Source of the DNA: Desulfotignum sp032250905
Lineage (GTDB): Bacteria; Desulfobacterota; Desulfobacteria; Desulfobacterales; Desulfobacteraceae
Length of the DNA stretch: 64,000 bases
NCBI GenBank assembly: GCA_032250905.1
Contig: JAVVEQ010000013.1
Span: forward strand, 1-64,000
Direction of reading: 5' to 3'
Shown: positions 41,049 through 51,163 of the stretch, piece by piece
Numbering within the stretch: position 1 is the stretch's first letter
Layout of the letters: every line of letters starts with the position of its first letter
Made by a program: the position numbers and the translations under genes
Notes under the pieces: model-generated
What the model was told of the DNA's origin: nothing
The model's input: the letters and a program-made list of their open reading frames with translations, nothing else
Database searches by the model: none

Positions 41049-44037
41049 CAGTTCTCTTTCTGGGGCGCATATTTTCTTTCTTCCACTTCATAGCACTCAA
41101 TGATATCGCCCGCCTTGATATCATTGTACTTGGCCAGGCCGATGCCGCATTCATATCCCTGTTCCACTTCCTTGACATCGTCCTTGAAACGCCGGAGCGA
41201 GGAAACCTGGGTGTCACATTTGATCACCCCTTCCCTGAGCAGCCGGACCTTCTTGCCCCGGACCACCTTGCCCTCGGCAATGTGACATCCGGCAATGGTG
41301 CCGATTTTGGGCACCACAAACGTGTCTCTCACCTCGGCCCGGCCGATGATCATCTCATGAAACGTGGAAGGCATCAGACCGTCCAGGGCCGCTTTGATAT
41401 CATTAATCACATCATAGATGATATCATAGAACCGCATGTCCACATTTTCATCCTTGGCCATTTTCCGGATCTGTGGGGTCGGCCGGACATTGAACCCGAT
41501 GATGATGGCATCTGACACGCTTGCCAGACCCACATCCGACTCATTGATGGTCCCGACCCCGGAATGGACAATCTTGATATCCACTTCTTCCTTGGCCAGA
41601 TCCTTGAGAGAGTCGTTCAACGCTTCAATGGATCCCTGGACATCCGCCTTGACGATCAGTTTCAGCTCTTTGATTTCCTCGGAACCCAGGTTCTCGAACA
41701 TTTTTTCAAGGTTGGCCCGGCTCTTTTTGGCCAGTTCCTTGGCCCGCTGTTTCTGCATACGATGGCTGGCAATCTGTTTGGCATCCTTGTCAGACCCTAC
41801 GGCCACAAATTCGTCTCCAGCATCCGGCACCCCGCTCAGCCCCACAATCTCAGCCGGCGTCGAAGGTCCGGCCTCTTCGATGCGGTTGCCCAGATCATCG
41901 ATCATGGCCCGGATTCTGCCGGAATGCAGTCCGCATACAATGGCATCCCCGTCCCGCAAAGTGCCCTGCTTCACCAGCACAGTGGCCACTGCACCCCGAC
42001 CGGTATCCAGACGGGATTCCACCACATATCCGGAGGCGTTCCGATCCGGATTGGCCTTGAGTTCCAGCACTTCAGACTGAAGCAGGACCATCTCGAGCAG
42101 ATCATCAATCCCTTCACCGGATTTGGCGGATACCTTGACAAAAATTACGTCCCCACCCCATTCTTCCGCCAGGAGTCCCTGCTCAGCCAGCTCCCGCATG
42201 ATCCGGTCCGGATCCGCGCCGGGTTTGTCCATCTTGTTCACCGCCACCACCACCGGAACGCCGGCGGCTTTGGAATGATTGATGGCCTCGATGGTCTGGG
42301 GCATGACCCCGTCATCGGCCGCTACGACCAGGATGACGATATCTGTCACTTTGGCCCCCCTGGAACGCATGGCCGTGAAGGCGGCATGCCCCGGGGTGTC
42401 CAGAAAAGTGATCCGTCCGCCTTTGGGCGTTTCCACATTATAGGCACCAATGTGCTGGGTGATCCCCCCGGCTTCACCACTGGTGATCTTGGATTTTCGA
42501 ATAACATCCAGCAACGACGTCTTGCCGTGGTCTACATGACCCATGATGGTCACCACGGGGGGGCTTTTGATCATTTGGCCCTTGTTTTCATTTTCGGTTT
42601 CGATCTGAAGCAGGGTTTCTTCTTCAAAACTGGCCTTTTCCACCTCAAAATCGAACTCTGCCGCCACCAGGGTTGCGGTTTCAAAATCAATGGTCTGGTT
42701 AACCGTAGCCATCACACCCATGGTCATGAGTTTGGCGATCATTTCATTGGCCTTGATTCCCATTCGTTTGGCCAGTTCAGCCAGCTCGATGGCCTCATCC
42801 ACCTTGATCCGCCGCTTGATGGCCTTAGGCGTCGTGATCTGGGTTTTCTGGAATCCACCTTTTTTGCCCCGGGTGTCTTTTTTGCCGCGCTTCTTCTTCC
42901 CTCTGCCCCGGTATAGCTCTTCCCCCTCAACCACTGATTTTTTCTTGCGCTTCTTTTTTTTGCCTTCAAAGGAATCATCCCCGGATTCATCCTTGCGTCG
43001 GTCTTTTTTCTTGAATCCGGGATCCGGTTCCCCCGGAATAAAAGGCAATCCCGTATCCGGACCCGTCGAAACCCCGGTGGGCCGATCCTGTACAACTGGC
43101 CGGGCACTCCGCTCTGGCGTCACCTCTTTTTTCTCTTCTTCCGCCTTTGTTTTCCGAATATTTTCCAATACCAATGGATCGGCTTTTTTCACAATCTTGG
43201 CCGGGGTGGATTTTCTTTTTTTCTTTTTCTTTTTAGACGGTTTCTGTTCTTCTGTTTCCGACACCGCCTGTTCTTCCTGGGAAGTGTCTGATTGTTTCTG
43301 ATCTGACTCCGCCTTTTCGGTTTCTATGTCAGGTTCGGAAACCAACGGGGTCTTGTCAGCTGTTTTGCCCTTCACCGGGATATCTTCAACCGGGTGATCT
43401 GTAGAGGCCGAGTCTCTCCGGTCATCCGATACCGCCGGTGATGTCGCATCTGAAACGGTTGTCTGTTCTTTTTCCGCTTCCGCCTCTTCAGTCTCAGAAG
43501 CAGGTTTCTCCNNNNNNNNNNCGGTCCCGGGGCCTGAACAGTTGTTGCCGGTTTGATGATTCTGGCAGGTTCCACTGCCTGCTTTTTAACAGCAGATTTC
43601 TTTTTCGGCTTTGAGGCATCCGGTGATTCCGGAACTTTCGAGGCGTCTCTGGCGACCGGTTGCCTGTCATCTGTCACCGGCGGGGCATCCGGTGCATCAG
43701 AACCTGGTTCGGGCCTGTCTTTGACTGCTTCGGTTTTCCTGGCATCCATCTCCGTTATGGGCACGGATGTCTCCTCCACTGGCCCGTCTGATGTTTCGAT
43801 ATCCGGATCACGGGCAACCCTCTTTTTCCGCCGACGGATTACCGAGGGCTTGACCTTGAGGTCTTCTTTTTGTCTGGTCTTGCCGAACAAATTGGTTTTG
43901 ATCTGTTTGACCACACTGTCCTCCAGAGAACTCATATGACTTTTTGCATCGATATTCAGCTCTTTGAGCTTGTTGAGCAGTGCCTTGTTTGTCATGTTCA
44001 GATCTTTTGCCAATTCATATACTCTGAGTTTCGCCAT
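41048..44037 (-). CDS. infB: Translation initiation factor IF-2, interrupted by an assembly gap
   Basis: One infB gene. The 5' part (44037 down to 43522) encodes the IF-2N domain and a Pro/Lys/Glu-rich linker; at 43511-43522 ten Ns break the frame; the frame then continues from about 43511 (EKPASETEEAEAEKEQ) into the linker, a second IF-2N (IKANEMIAKLMTMGVMATV), the GTPase domain (VTIMGHVDHGKTSLLD, DTPGHAAF, NKMDKPG) and IF-2 C1/C2. The two sides are in different frames only because the gap length is arbitrary; the missing segment lies in a low-complexity linker. About 995 residues if the gap size were right. It loads fMet-tRNA on the 30S subunit. Confidence 0.95.
43512..43521. other. Assembly gap (10 N)
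   Basis: Ten undetermined bases in the infB linker. They leave the two coding parts out of frame, so the real gap is not 10 bp. Confidence 0.99.
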
Positions 44038-44109
44038 ACCTTGCCCCCAAGTAATCCTCTTTTATTGTTCTTTACCCTATCCTGCGGTTGTGCTGGTTTT
44101 GCATGCGGG

Positions 44110-45474
44110 TCAGGTTTCTGTCTCATTGTCATCCAGGCCATCGACATCCGTATCTTCTTCCGGTGCATCCGACCCGGCCTGCGCATCTGTTCCAGGAGTG
44201 GCCGATGATATATCATCAGCAGCGGCAGCAGCCTGTTCTTCCATCAGGCGGTCTTTTGCCTGTACAATGGTCGCTTCTGCCTCTTCAAGAGAAATCCCCA
44301 TGACACCTGCCAGTTCTTCCGGTGAGGTTTCCATGATATCAATCAATGAGGCATATCCGGACTTGAACAGAATTTCTGCCATGGGCAGGCCGACATTATC
44401 CAGTTTCATCAGGCTCTCATATCCCAGTTTGACTTCCCGGCTATAGTCTTCTTCTGATGTCACTTCCAGGTGCCATCCGGTAATTTCACAGGCCAGGGTC
44501 ACATTCTGTCCACCTTTGCCGATGGCAATGGAAAGATATTCATCATTGACAATGACTTCCATGGAGCGGTTGTCCTCGTCAATGATCACACGGGAGATTT
44601 CAGCCGGTGACAGGGCATTGCAGACAAAACGGGCCACATCGGGACTCCACTGAACAATATCGATTTTTTCTCCCCGAAGTTCCTGAACGATGTTCTGAAC
44701 GCGGTTTCCTTTCATCCCCACACAGGCCCCGACCGGATCCACATCTGAGTCTGTGGAGGACACGGCGATTTTGGCCCGGACACCCGGTACCCGTGCCGCC
44801 CCCTGGAGAGTGACAATTCCCTCTGCCACTTCCGGCACCTCCGTTCTGAACAGTTCCATTAGAAACTCAGGATGGGTCCGGGACAAGATAATCTGTGCCC
44901 CTTTGGATTCCTCCAGAACATCCAGCACATACGCGCGGATCCGGTCACCGCGTTTGTAATTCTCCTTGGGCATCTGCTCTCTGGGCCTTAGAACCGCCTC
45001 GGCCTGGCCTAAATTGACGATAATGCTGCCCCGGTCAAACCGCTGGACAATACCGTTGATTATTTTGCCTTTTTTGTGAATAAAATTCTCATACACGGCA
45101 TTCCGCTCTGCTTCCCGCATTTTCTGAATGATCACCTGTTTGGCGGACTGGGCCGCGATACGGCCGAATTCTTCGGTGTCGATGCGGATGCCCAGACTGT
45201 CTCCGATCTCACACTCCGGATCAAATTCATATCCCTGTTCCAGGGTCAGTTCATTGTCCGGGAATTCCACCTCTTCCACCACTTCCTTAAAATGGAAAAC
45301 TTCGACCTCACCGGTTTTGCCATCGTAATGCACCTCGATATCCGCGCGTGGACCCAGTTTTTTTCTGGCCGCAGAAATAATGGCCTCTTTGAGGGTATTT
45401 ATCAACACCTCGGAATCAATGCCTTTTTCACGGCTGACCTGATCGATTACTCTTTTAATATCTGTGATAAACAT
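44110..45474 (-). CDS. nusA: Transcription elongation/termination factor NusA
   Basis: A 454-residue NusA: N-terminal RNA polymerase-binding domain (ITDIKRVIDQVSREKGI), an S1 domain near 135-200 (GIVQRFDRGSIIVNLGQAEAVLP-like), two KH domains (VGACVGMKGNRVQNIVQELRGEKIDIV and IAIGKGGQNVTLA), and a short C-terminal helix-hairpin repeat followed by an acidic Ala/Asp-rich tail. It modulates pausing, termination and antitermination. It lies between rimP and infB in the usual order. Confidence 0.96.
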   Translation of the reverse strand: MFITDIKRVIDQVSREKGIDSEVLINTLKEAIISAARKKLGPRADIEVHYDGKTGEVEVFHFKEVVEEVEFPDNELTLEQGYEFDPECEIGDSLGIRIDTEEFGRIAAQSAKQVIIQKMREAERNAVYENFIHKKGKIINGIVQRFDRGSIIVNLGQAEAVLRPREQMPKENYKRGDRIRAYVLDVLEESKGAQIILSRTHPEFLMELFRTEVPEVAEGIVTLQGAARVPGVRAKIAVSSTDSDVDPVGACVGMKGNRVQNIVQELRGEKIDIVQWSPDVARFVCNALSPAEISRVIIDEDNRSMEVIVNDEYLSIAIGKGGQNVTLACEITGWHLEVTSEEDYSREVKLGYESLMKLDNVGLPMAEILFKSGYASLIDIMETSPEELAGVMGISLEEAEATIVQAKDRLMEEQAAAAADDISSATPGTDAQAGSDAPEEDTDVDGLDDNETET

Positions 45475-45492
45475 CGTTAAGTGTTCTCCATT

Positions 45493-45963
45493 TTACCGGC
45501 CTGCGAGGTTTGCCTTGTCAATCTGCAGATCCGGGATTTCTACCCGTTCACCATCCACCTCAATAACGACCGCGTCGTCCTGTATCTGCTCGAGTATGCC
45601 GGTAAATTTCTTTCTTCCCTGAATGGGCATCCTGGTTTCAATTTTGATCTGACTGCCTTTGAACCGTTGAAAATCCTGTTTTTTCTTCAAGGGGCGGTGA
45701 GGACCGGGTGAGGATACTTCCAGACGGTAACTGCCCATATCCGGAAGATGCACATCCAGCAGATCTCCCAATTGGCGGCTGATGGCCGCACATTCATCCA
45801 GATTGATCCCTCCGGGTTTGTCCGCGTAAACCCGGATGATGGTCTGACGATTCCATGTGACAATTTCCACATGAACCAGTTCAAACCCTTCTCCCTGACA
45901 CAGATCCTCTGCCACCTGTGTTATCAGGCTTACATCGTTTGTTTTATTGTGACTATACCCCAT
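45493..45963 (-). CDS. rimP: Ribosome maturation factor RimP
   Basis: A 156-residue RimP: GFELVHVEIV, IIRVYADKPGGINLDECAAISRQLGDLLD and YRLEVSSPGPHRPL, the signature, then a C-terminal SH3-like domain. Needed for 30S maturation. First gene of the rimP-nusA-infB-rbfA-truB-rpsO-pnp run. Confidence 0.95.
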   Translation of the reverse strand: MGYSHNKTNDVSLITQVAEDLCQGEGFELVHVEIVTWNRQTIIRVYADKPGGINLDECAAISRQLGDLLDVHLPDMGSYRLEVSSPGPHRPLKKKQDFQRFKGSQIKIETRMPIQGRKKFTGILEQIQDDAVVIEVDGERVEIPDLQIDKANLAGR

Positions 45964-46000
45964 TGTTCAATATTCACCTGAACACCTTTGTTTAAAATAC

Positions 46001-46020
46001 AAAAACGGGCAGATGCCCGT
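46001..46020 (-). terminator. Terminator after tRNA-Gly
   Basis: On the minus strand, ACGGGC pairs with GCCCGT around ATCT and is followed by TTTTGTATTTT. It lies 112 bp downstream of the tRNA-Gly gene and upstream of rimP. Confidence 0.75.
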
Positions 46021-46132
46021 TCCTGTTCAACTTTCAACTGAATCTTCGCCGTTGCTGTTCGGCTCAGATCATACCCATTCCATTTCCATCACTGGAACAT
46101 TTCTGCCAGCCAACACCCCTGAAAATTAAAGC

Positions 46133-46208
46133 TGGAGCGGGCAACGAGACTCGAACTCGCGACATCAAGCTTGGGAAGCTTGCACTCTACCACCTGAGTT
46201 ATACCCGC
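46133..46208 (-). tRNA. tRNA-Gly (anticodon CCC)
   Basis: A 76-nt cloverleaf ending in encoded CCA. Acceptor stem GCGGGTA/TGCCCGC, anticodon arm CAAGC-TTCCCAA-GCTTG with CCC at 34-36, and T arm with GTTCGAGTC. Lies between pheT and rimP. Confidence 0.95.
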
Positions 46209-46260
46209 ATCAACAGCACTGTATAACAACACCCGTATCTTTTGTCAACACCCCTTTTAG

Positions 46261-48696
46261 CTATTCAGGCAGATCCGCATGAAACGCGTTCACCAGCCGG
46301 CTGGAAATGCCCTCATGAAGCTTGCGGACATGTTTCTCCGTCAAGGTCTTGTTTTCAGACCGATACACGATTCGAAACGACAGGGATTTTTTCCCTTCCG
46401 CAAGAGGGCTGCCTTCAAACAGGTCAAACAGATACATGTCTTTCACCAGAAATTCTTCTTCGGCAATGGCTTTCATTTCTCCAAGGACATCACCCACCGC
46501 AATCTGCCGATCCACGATCAATGTCACGTCCTGGGATATGGATGGAAACCGGGGCAGCGGTCTGGCCTGGATCTTATCCGGCATATGGGTCATCAATGCG
46601 GCCAGATTCAGTTCAAACACATAGGCATCCTGCTTGAGCCCGAAGTTTTTCAATACCGGGCGGCTGATTTTTCCCAAAAAACCCAGATCCTCCTGTTTAT
46701 GGATCTTTGCGCCGCAACCTGCCTCGAAATAGGGACAGACCGCATCTTCCAGCCGGGAAAAAATCACATCCTCAATTCCCAGTCCCTCCAGCAGATCCTC
46801 GACCGCCCCTTTGATGTCAAAAAAGTCCAGTGGCTGTTTTTTGGAGTACCAGGCCTGCTGAGTCCGGCTGCCGGTAATCAGCCCTGCCACCATTTCCAAT
46901 TCATCCGGTAATGTGTTTTTATCTGTGTTGAAAAAGATTTTTCCAATTTCAAACAGGTGCAGGATGTCGGTCTGCTGAGATATGTTCCTTCTCATGTTAT
47001 CCAGCAGACCCGGCAAAAGTGATGTCCTGAGCACGGCCATCTGATCGGACAGTGGATTAAGGATCTCCACCACATTCCGGCGCAAATCGGTTTCCGAAAG
47101 ATGCAGGCGGTCGCAGAAATCTCTGGCAATGAAATTGTAATTGATGGCTTCATAAAATGACAGGCCGTTAAGAATCCGCCGGACAGAACCGCGGGTCAGA
47201 ATCACGGGGTCCAGGGGGCGGCCTTTGGCCGGCACCGGCGGGTAGGTCGTACTGATGCGGTTGTAACCCCATAGCCGCGCGACCTCTTCAGACAGGTCTT
47301 CGGGCCGGGTTACATCCACACGAAAGGTGGGCACGGAAACCATCAGACATCCATTCCCGGACGGCTGTACCCTGAATTCCACGGATTCCAGGATTCGGGA
47401 AATCTCCTCAACCGTCAATTGAGTTCCCAACCGTATGTTCAAGGCGTCCGGGTCCAGATCAATGCAGAGAGGCACCGGTTCTGCCGGGCAGGCATCAATA
47501 ATGCCCGTGGCAATGGCGGCGTCACACAGATCAGCGATCAGGGTCATGGCACGCTGCAGGGCGAACACGGTACCGTCGGGATCCACACCCCGTTCAAACC
47601 GGTGGGATGCATCCGATGCAATACCGGTTCGCTTGGCAGTCCGACGGATGGACACCGGGTTGAAACAGGCGCTTTCGATCAGTACCCGGGTAGTGTCCGG
47701 AGAGATTTCCGAGTTCTCGCCCCCCATGACGCCGGCCAGAGCGACCGGCCGCTGGCCATCACAAATCATGAGCATATCCGGATCCAGCTGGTGGACTTTG
47801 CTGTCCAGGGTAGTGAACGCCATGGTTTTCCCTGCTTTTTGCACAACAATGCGCCCTTCTGCCAGTTCATCGTAATCAAAGGCATGCAGGGGCTGGCCGG
47901 TTTCCATCATCACGAAATTGGTCACATCCACCACATTGTTTATGGGCGTCATGCCCACGGATTCCAGCCGGCGGCGCAGCCAGAAAGGGGATGGACCCAC
48001 TGTCACATCAAACAGGAGGCCTGCGGAATAGCGGGGGCACAGATCCGGATCCCTGATGTCCACCCGGGCATGATCATGAATGGACGACGGACTGAGACGC
48101 TGCCGTGAAAAAGTCACATCCGGTTTGGCAATTTTCTGGTTGGGCTGAACAAATGCACCCACTTCCCTGGCAACGCCCATCACGCTCAGGCAGTCAGGCC
48201 GGTTTGGAGTCAAATCGATTTCAAATACGGTATCGGATAAATCCAGGGCCTGAATCAAGGGAGTGCCCGGCTCATGTTCTCCAGGCAGGTCCAGGATTCC
48301 GGCGGCATCGGTATCCAGACGAAGCTCAGCCCCCGAGCAGAGCATCCCTTCCGACACCTCGCCCCGAAGCTTGCTTTTCTTGATTTTGAAATCTCCGGGA
48401 AGGGTCACGCCCGGCAATGCACAGGCGGAAAACATACCAGGCCTGACATTGGGCGCACCACAGACAATGTGCGCCGTTTGTCCGCTGCCCGTATCCACCA
48501 CACAGCAGCTCAATTTATCCGCATTGGGGTGATTTCTCACTTCCAGGACCCTGGCCACCACAATATCCTGCAGATACGCAAACAGATTGTCCACAGCGTC
48601 CACTTCAAGCCCGGCCATGGTCAGTTTCGAGGCGATTTCATCCGGTTCAAGATTCAGTGGAATGTATTCCTTTATCCAGCTCAGTGTCACTTTCAT
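46261..48696 (-). CDS. pheT: Phenylalanine-tRNA ligase, beta subunit
   Basis: An 811-residue PheT: N-terminal MKVTLSWIKEYIPLN, an EMAP/tRNA-binding-like domain (VVARVLEVRNHPNADKLSCCVVD), B3/B4 editing region (DLTPNRPDCLSVMGVAREV), B5, the catalytic-like core and a C-terminal ferredoxin-fold anticodon-binding domain (RFPSISQDVTLIV). It charges tRNA-Phe with PheS as alpha2beta2 heterotetramer. 2 bp after pheS. Confidence 0.97.
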   Translation of the reverse strand: MKVTLSWIKEYIPLNLEPDEIASKLTMAGLEVDAVDNLFAYLQDIVVARVLEVRNHPNADKLSCCVVDTGSGQTAHIVCGAPNVRPGMFSACALPGVTLPGDFKIKKSKLRGEVSEGMLCSGAELRLDTDAAGILDLPGEHEPGTPLIQALDLSDTVFEIDLTPNRPDCLSVMGVAREVGAFVQPNQKIAKPDVTFSRQRLSPSSIHDHARVDIRDPDLCPRYSAGLLFDVTVGPSPFWLRRRLESVGMTPINNVVDVTNFVMMETGQPLHAFDYDELAEGRIVVQKAGKTMAFTTLDSKVHQLDPDMLMICDGQRPVALAGVMGGENSEISPDTTRVLIESACFNPVSIRRTAKRTGIASDASHRFERGVDPDGTVFALQRAMTLIADLCDAAIATGIIDACPAEPVPLCIDLDPDALNIRLGTQLTVEEISRILESVEFRVQPSGNGCLMVSVPTFRVDVTRPEDLSEEVARLWGYNRISTTYPPVPAKGRPLDPVILTRGSVRRILNGLSFYEAINYNFIARDFCDRLHLSETDLRRNVVEILNPLSDQMAVLRTSLLPGLLDNMRRNISQQTDILHLFEIGKIFFNTDKNTLPDELEMVAGLITGSRTQQAWYSKKQPLDFFDIKGAVEDLLEGLGIEDVIFSRLEDAVCPYFEAGCGAKIHKQEDLGFLGKISRPVLKNFGLKQDAYVFELNLAALMTHMPDKIQARPLPRFPSISQDVTLIVDRQIAVGDVLGEMKAIAEEEFLVKDMYLFDLFEGSPLAEGKKSLSFRIVYRSENKTLTEKHVRKLHEGISSRLVNAFHADLPE

Positions 48697-48698
48697 AA

Positions 48699-49706
48699 TT
48701 AAAACTGCCCCAAGAAACGCATATCGTTCTCGAAATATTTACGGATATCATCAATACCGTATTTAAGCATGGCCATTCGTTCAATACCCACACCGAATGC
48801 AAACCCGGTATATTTCTTTGTATCATATCCCACATTTTCAAATACGGCCGGGTGAACCATACCTGATCCCAGCACTTCCAGCCATCCTGTCTTTGAACAG
48901 ACCCGGCACCCTTCTCCCTGGCATATCACACACTGGATATCCACCTCTGCACTGGGCTCGGTAAAAGGAAAATAACTGGGCCTGAAACGCAATTCGGTCT
49001 GACGGTCGAAGAACTGATGGACAAATGTGGTCAAAACCCCTTTTAAATCACCAAAAGATATCTTTTCATCCACCATCAGTCCTTCAATCTGGTGGAACAT
49101 GGGGGTGTGTGTCAAATCAGAGTCACAACGGAACACTTTGCCGGCAGAAATGATCCGGACCGGGGGCTGTGTCTTTTCCATGGTCCGGGGCTGGGAGGGG
49201 GAGGTGTGGGTCCGCAGTACGATGGTGTCAGACACATAAAACGTGTCCTGCATATCCCTTGCCGGATGGTACTTCGGAATATTCAGTGCCTCAAAATTAT
49301 AGTAATCGGTTTCCACTTCAGGACCTTCGGCAATGTCAAACCCCAGACGCATAAATATGCTGCATATTTCATCCAGAACCCGGGTGATGGGATGTATTGA
49401 TCCGTATCCGCGCCTCCGCCCCGGAAGGGTTACGTCAATGCCTGATCCGACACCCGGCTTCTCAGCCTGTATTCTGGACCGTGCCTGCCGAATCAATTTT
49501 TCCAGTCTCACCTTGAGCTGATTGGCGTTTTTCCCTGCATCCGGACGCTGATCGTCAGGAAGAGAAGAGATCCCCCGCAGAAAAGCGGTCAAAATTCCTT
49601 TTCTCCCCAGATATCGGACAGAAACCATTTCCAGGTCTTCAGCAGTGCCTGCGGTCTGAATCTCCTGAAGGGCCTGATTTTCTATATCATGAATCTGATT
49701 TTGCAA
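48699..49706 (-). CDS. pheS: Phenylalanine-tRNA ligase, alpha subunit
   Basis: A 335-residue class II synthetase subunit. Motif 2-type FRCDSDLTHTPMFHQIEGLMVDE, the substrate-binding RFRPSYFPFTEPSAEVDIQC and motif 3 GFAFGVGIERMAMLKYGIDDIR are clear; the N-terminal coiled coil spans about 1-85. Follows rplT on the minus strand. Confidence 0.97.
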   Translation of the reverse strand: MQNQIHDIENQALQEIQTAGTAEDLEMVSVRYLGRKGILTAFLRGISSLPDDQRPDAGKNANQLKVRLEKLIRQARSRIQAEKPGVGSGIDVTLPGRRRGYGSIHPITRVLDEICSIFMRLGFDIAEGPEVETDYYNFEALNIPKYHPARDMQDTFYVSDTIVLRTHTSPSQPRTMEKTQPPVRIISAGKVFRCDSDLTHTPMFHQIEGLMVDEKISFGDLKGVLTTFVHQFFDRQTELRFRPSYFPFTEPSAEVDIQCVICQGEGCRVCSKTGWLEVLGSGMVHPAVFENVGYDTKKYTGFAFGVGIERMAMLKYGIDDIRKYFENDMRFLGQF

Positions 49707-49729
49707 AACATCCCCCCTGATGGGCTCAT

Positions 49730-50083
49730 TTAGTTCAGCCGGGCCGATGCCTGGGAAGCCAACTGGGAAAATCCGGCCGGATCCGAAACAGCCAGATCAG
49801 CCAGCACCTTCCGGTCCAGTTCACACCCGGCCAGCTTCAGTCCATAAATAAACCGGGAATAGGTCAAATCATTCATTCTGGCACCTGCATTGATCCGGAC
49901 GACCCACAATTTTCTGAAATCCCGTTTCCGTGCCCGCCGGTCCCGGTATGCATACATCAATGCCTTATCTACCGAGTCTGCCGCAGTTCTGAACAATTTG
50001 CTCCTGCCACCCCGGAACCCTTTGGCCAGTTTCAGCACCTTGTTTCTCCGGCGCCGTGCTTTAAATCCTCTTTTCACTCTCAT
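49730..50083 (-). CDS. rplT: Ribosomal protein L20
   Basis: A 117-residue L20: basic N-terminus MRVKRGFKARRRRNKVLKLAKGFRGGRSKLFRTA, then RDRRARKRDFRKLWVVRINAGAR and FIYGLKLAGCELDRKVLADLA. Binds 23S rRNA early in assembly; often represses its own operon. A small GC-rich hairpin lies in the gap between rpmI and rplT (50130-50155). Confidence 0.97.
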   Translation of the reverse strand: MRVKRGFKARRRRNKVLKLAKGFRGGRSKLFRTAADSVDKALMYAYRDRRARKRDFRKLWVVRINAGARMNDLTYSRFIYGLKLAGCELDRKVLADLAVSDPAGFSQLASQASARLN

Positions 50084-50174
50084 GGTATCAAAACTCCTTT
50101 AAATTTCTGAAATATAGTATGGCTCACGCCAGGTGCCGGCACATTCAGACGGCACCAGCGATCATTCTTCCGGA

Positions 50175-50372
50175 TCACCCGTTGGGCAGCATCCGCCGCA
50201 CCTGCTTCATATCAGACCCGGAAACCATCTGATCCAGGCGAAGCGACCGTTTCCGTTTGGTGCTCTTTTTGGTCAGAATATGACTGGCATGGGATTTTCT
50301 GAACTTGTATTTCCCTGATCCGGTTTTTTTGAACCGTTTCGCTGCGGCTCGGGTTGTTTTAATTTTTGGCAT
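50175..50372 (-). CDS. rpmI: Ribosomal protein L35
   Basis: A 65-residue L35: MPKIKTTRAAAKRFKKTGSGK at the start and KSTKRKRSLR...QMVSGSDMKQVRRMLPNG at the end. A good ribosome-binding site precedes it. It is the first gene after an attenuator-like hairpin. Confidence 0.97.
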   Translation of the reverse strand: MPKIKTTRAAAKRFKKTGSGKYKFRKSHASHILTKKSTKRKRSLRLDQMVSGSDMKQVRRMLPNG

Positions 50373-50411
50373 GTTACATCTCCTTGTCCTTGGCTTGGCA
50401 GTTTACAAATT

Positions 50412-50458
50412 ACAAAAAAGAGAGGGTGATGTATACCAGACAAGCGGTATGCACCACC
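50412..50458 (-). terminator. Attenuator-like terminator between infC and rpmI
   Basis: On the minus strand, 50458-50446 pairs with 50437-50425 (13-bp stem, two mismatches) with an 8-base loop, followed by CTCTCTTTTTTG. Placed just before rpmI-rplT-pheST, it may separate infC from the downstream genes or act as a regulated attenuator. L20 control of this operon is known in other bacteria. Confidence 0.7.
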
Positions 50459-50518
50459 TCCCATTTCACTATGGATTGAAGATCTTGAACAGGATGTTCA
50501 AATGATAAGGGATCACCC

Positions 50519-51040
50519 CTATTTCGGGGCAAGCAGCATGGTTATCACCCGGCCTTCAAAACGGGGAAGCTGCTCGACCACAGCAAAATCCGAGGTCAGA
50601 TTCACCACTTTTTCCAGCACGGCATTGGCCTGTTCCCGAAGCATCACCTCACGCCCCCGGAACACCAGGGTAATTTTCACCTTGTCGTTGTTGCTGATAA
50701 ATTTTTCAATGTGCCGGACCTTGGTCGCCAGGTCATGGTCGTCTGTTTTCGGCCGGACCTTTATTTCCTTGATCTGCGTGGTTTTCTGTTTTCTTTTGGC
50801 TTCCTGTTTCTTTTTGGTCTGCTCGTACTTGAACTTTCCATGGTCCATTATCTTGCAGACCGGTGGTTTGGCATCCGGGGACACCTCCACCAGATCCAGG
50901 CTCTGTCCTTCAGCGATTTTCAAAGCTTCCGCCACCGGCATAATGCCGATCTGTTCCCCATCAGCACCGATCACACGGACCTCTGACGCCCTGATTCCCT
51001 TGTTCACATTCAATTGGTCCTGTCGTCCTTGCTTAGATAT
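50519..51040 (-). CDS. infC: Translation initiation factor IF-3 with a probable AUA start
   Basis: IF-3 N- and C-domains are intact (EVRVIGADGEQIGIMPVAEALKIAE; VRPKTDDHDLATKVRHIEKFI; TLVFRGREVMLREQA). The first conventional start in frame is TTG 51013, without a Shine-Dalgarno. A perfect AGGAGG at 51048-51053 is followed, seven bases on, by ATA 51038-51040, in frame with the gene, adding MSKQGRQDQ-type residues. infC commonly begins with a rare AUU/AUC/AUA codon that IF-3 itself discriminates against, giving autoregulation. I therefore start at 51040 (173 residues). Confidence 0.9.
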   Translation of the reverse strand: MSKQGRQDQLNVNKGIRASEVRVIGADGEQIGIMPVAEALKIAEGQSLDLVEVSPDAKPPVCKIMDHGKFKYEQTKKKQEAKRKQKTTQIKEIKVRPKTDDHDLATKVRHIEKFISNNDKVKITLVFRGREVMLREQANAVLEKVVNLTSDFAVVEQLPRFEGRVITMLLAPK

Positions 51041-51163
51041 TTTAACACCTCCTGCTAAGGGTCCAACCCATTATATTAGAAATTTTAAAAACCTTATTGA
51101 TATCAAACAAGCATAACCTTGCTATTATAAAGAGCAATTAAAAAAAAAGCAATATTTATTTGC

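Noticed and set aside
41564..42916. A 450-codon open frame on the plus strand
   Set aside because: Antisense to the IF-2 GTPase region; no known motifs.
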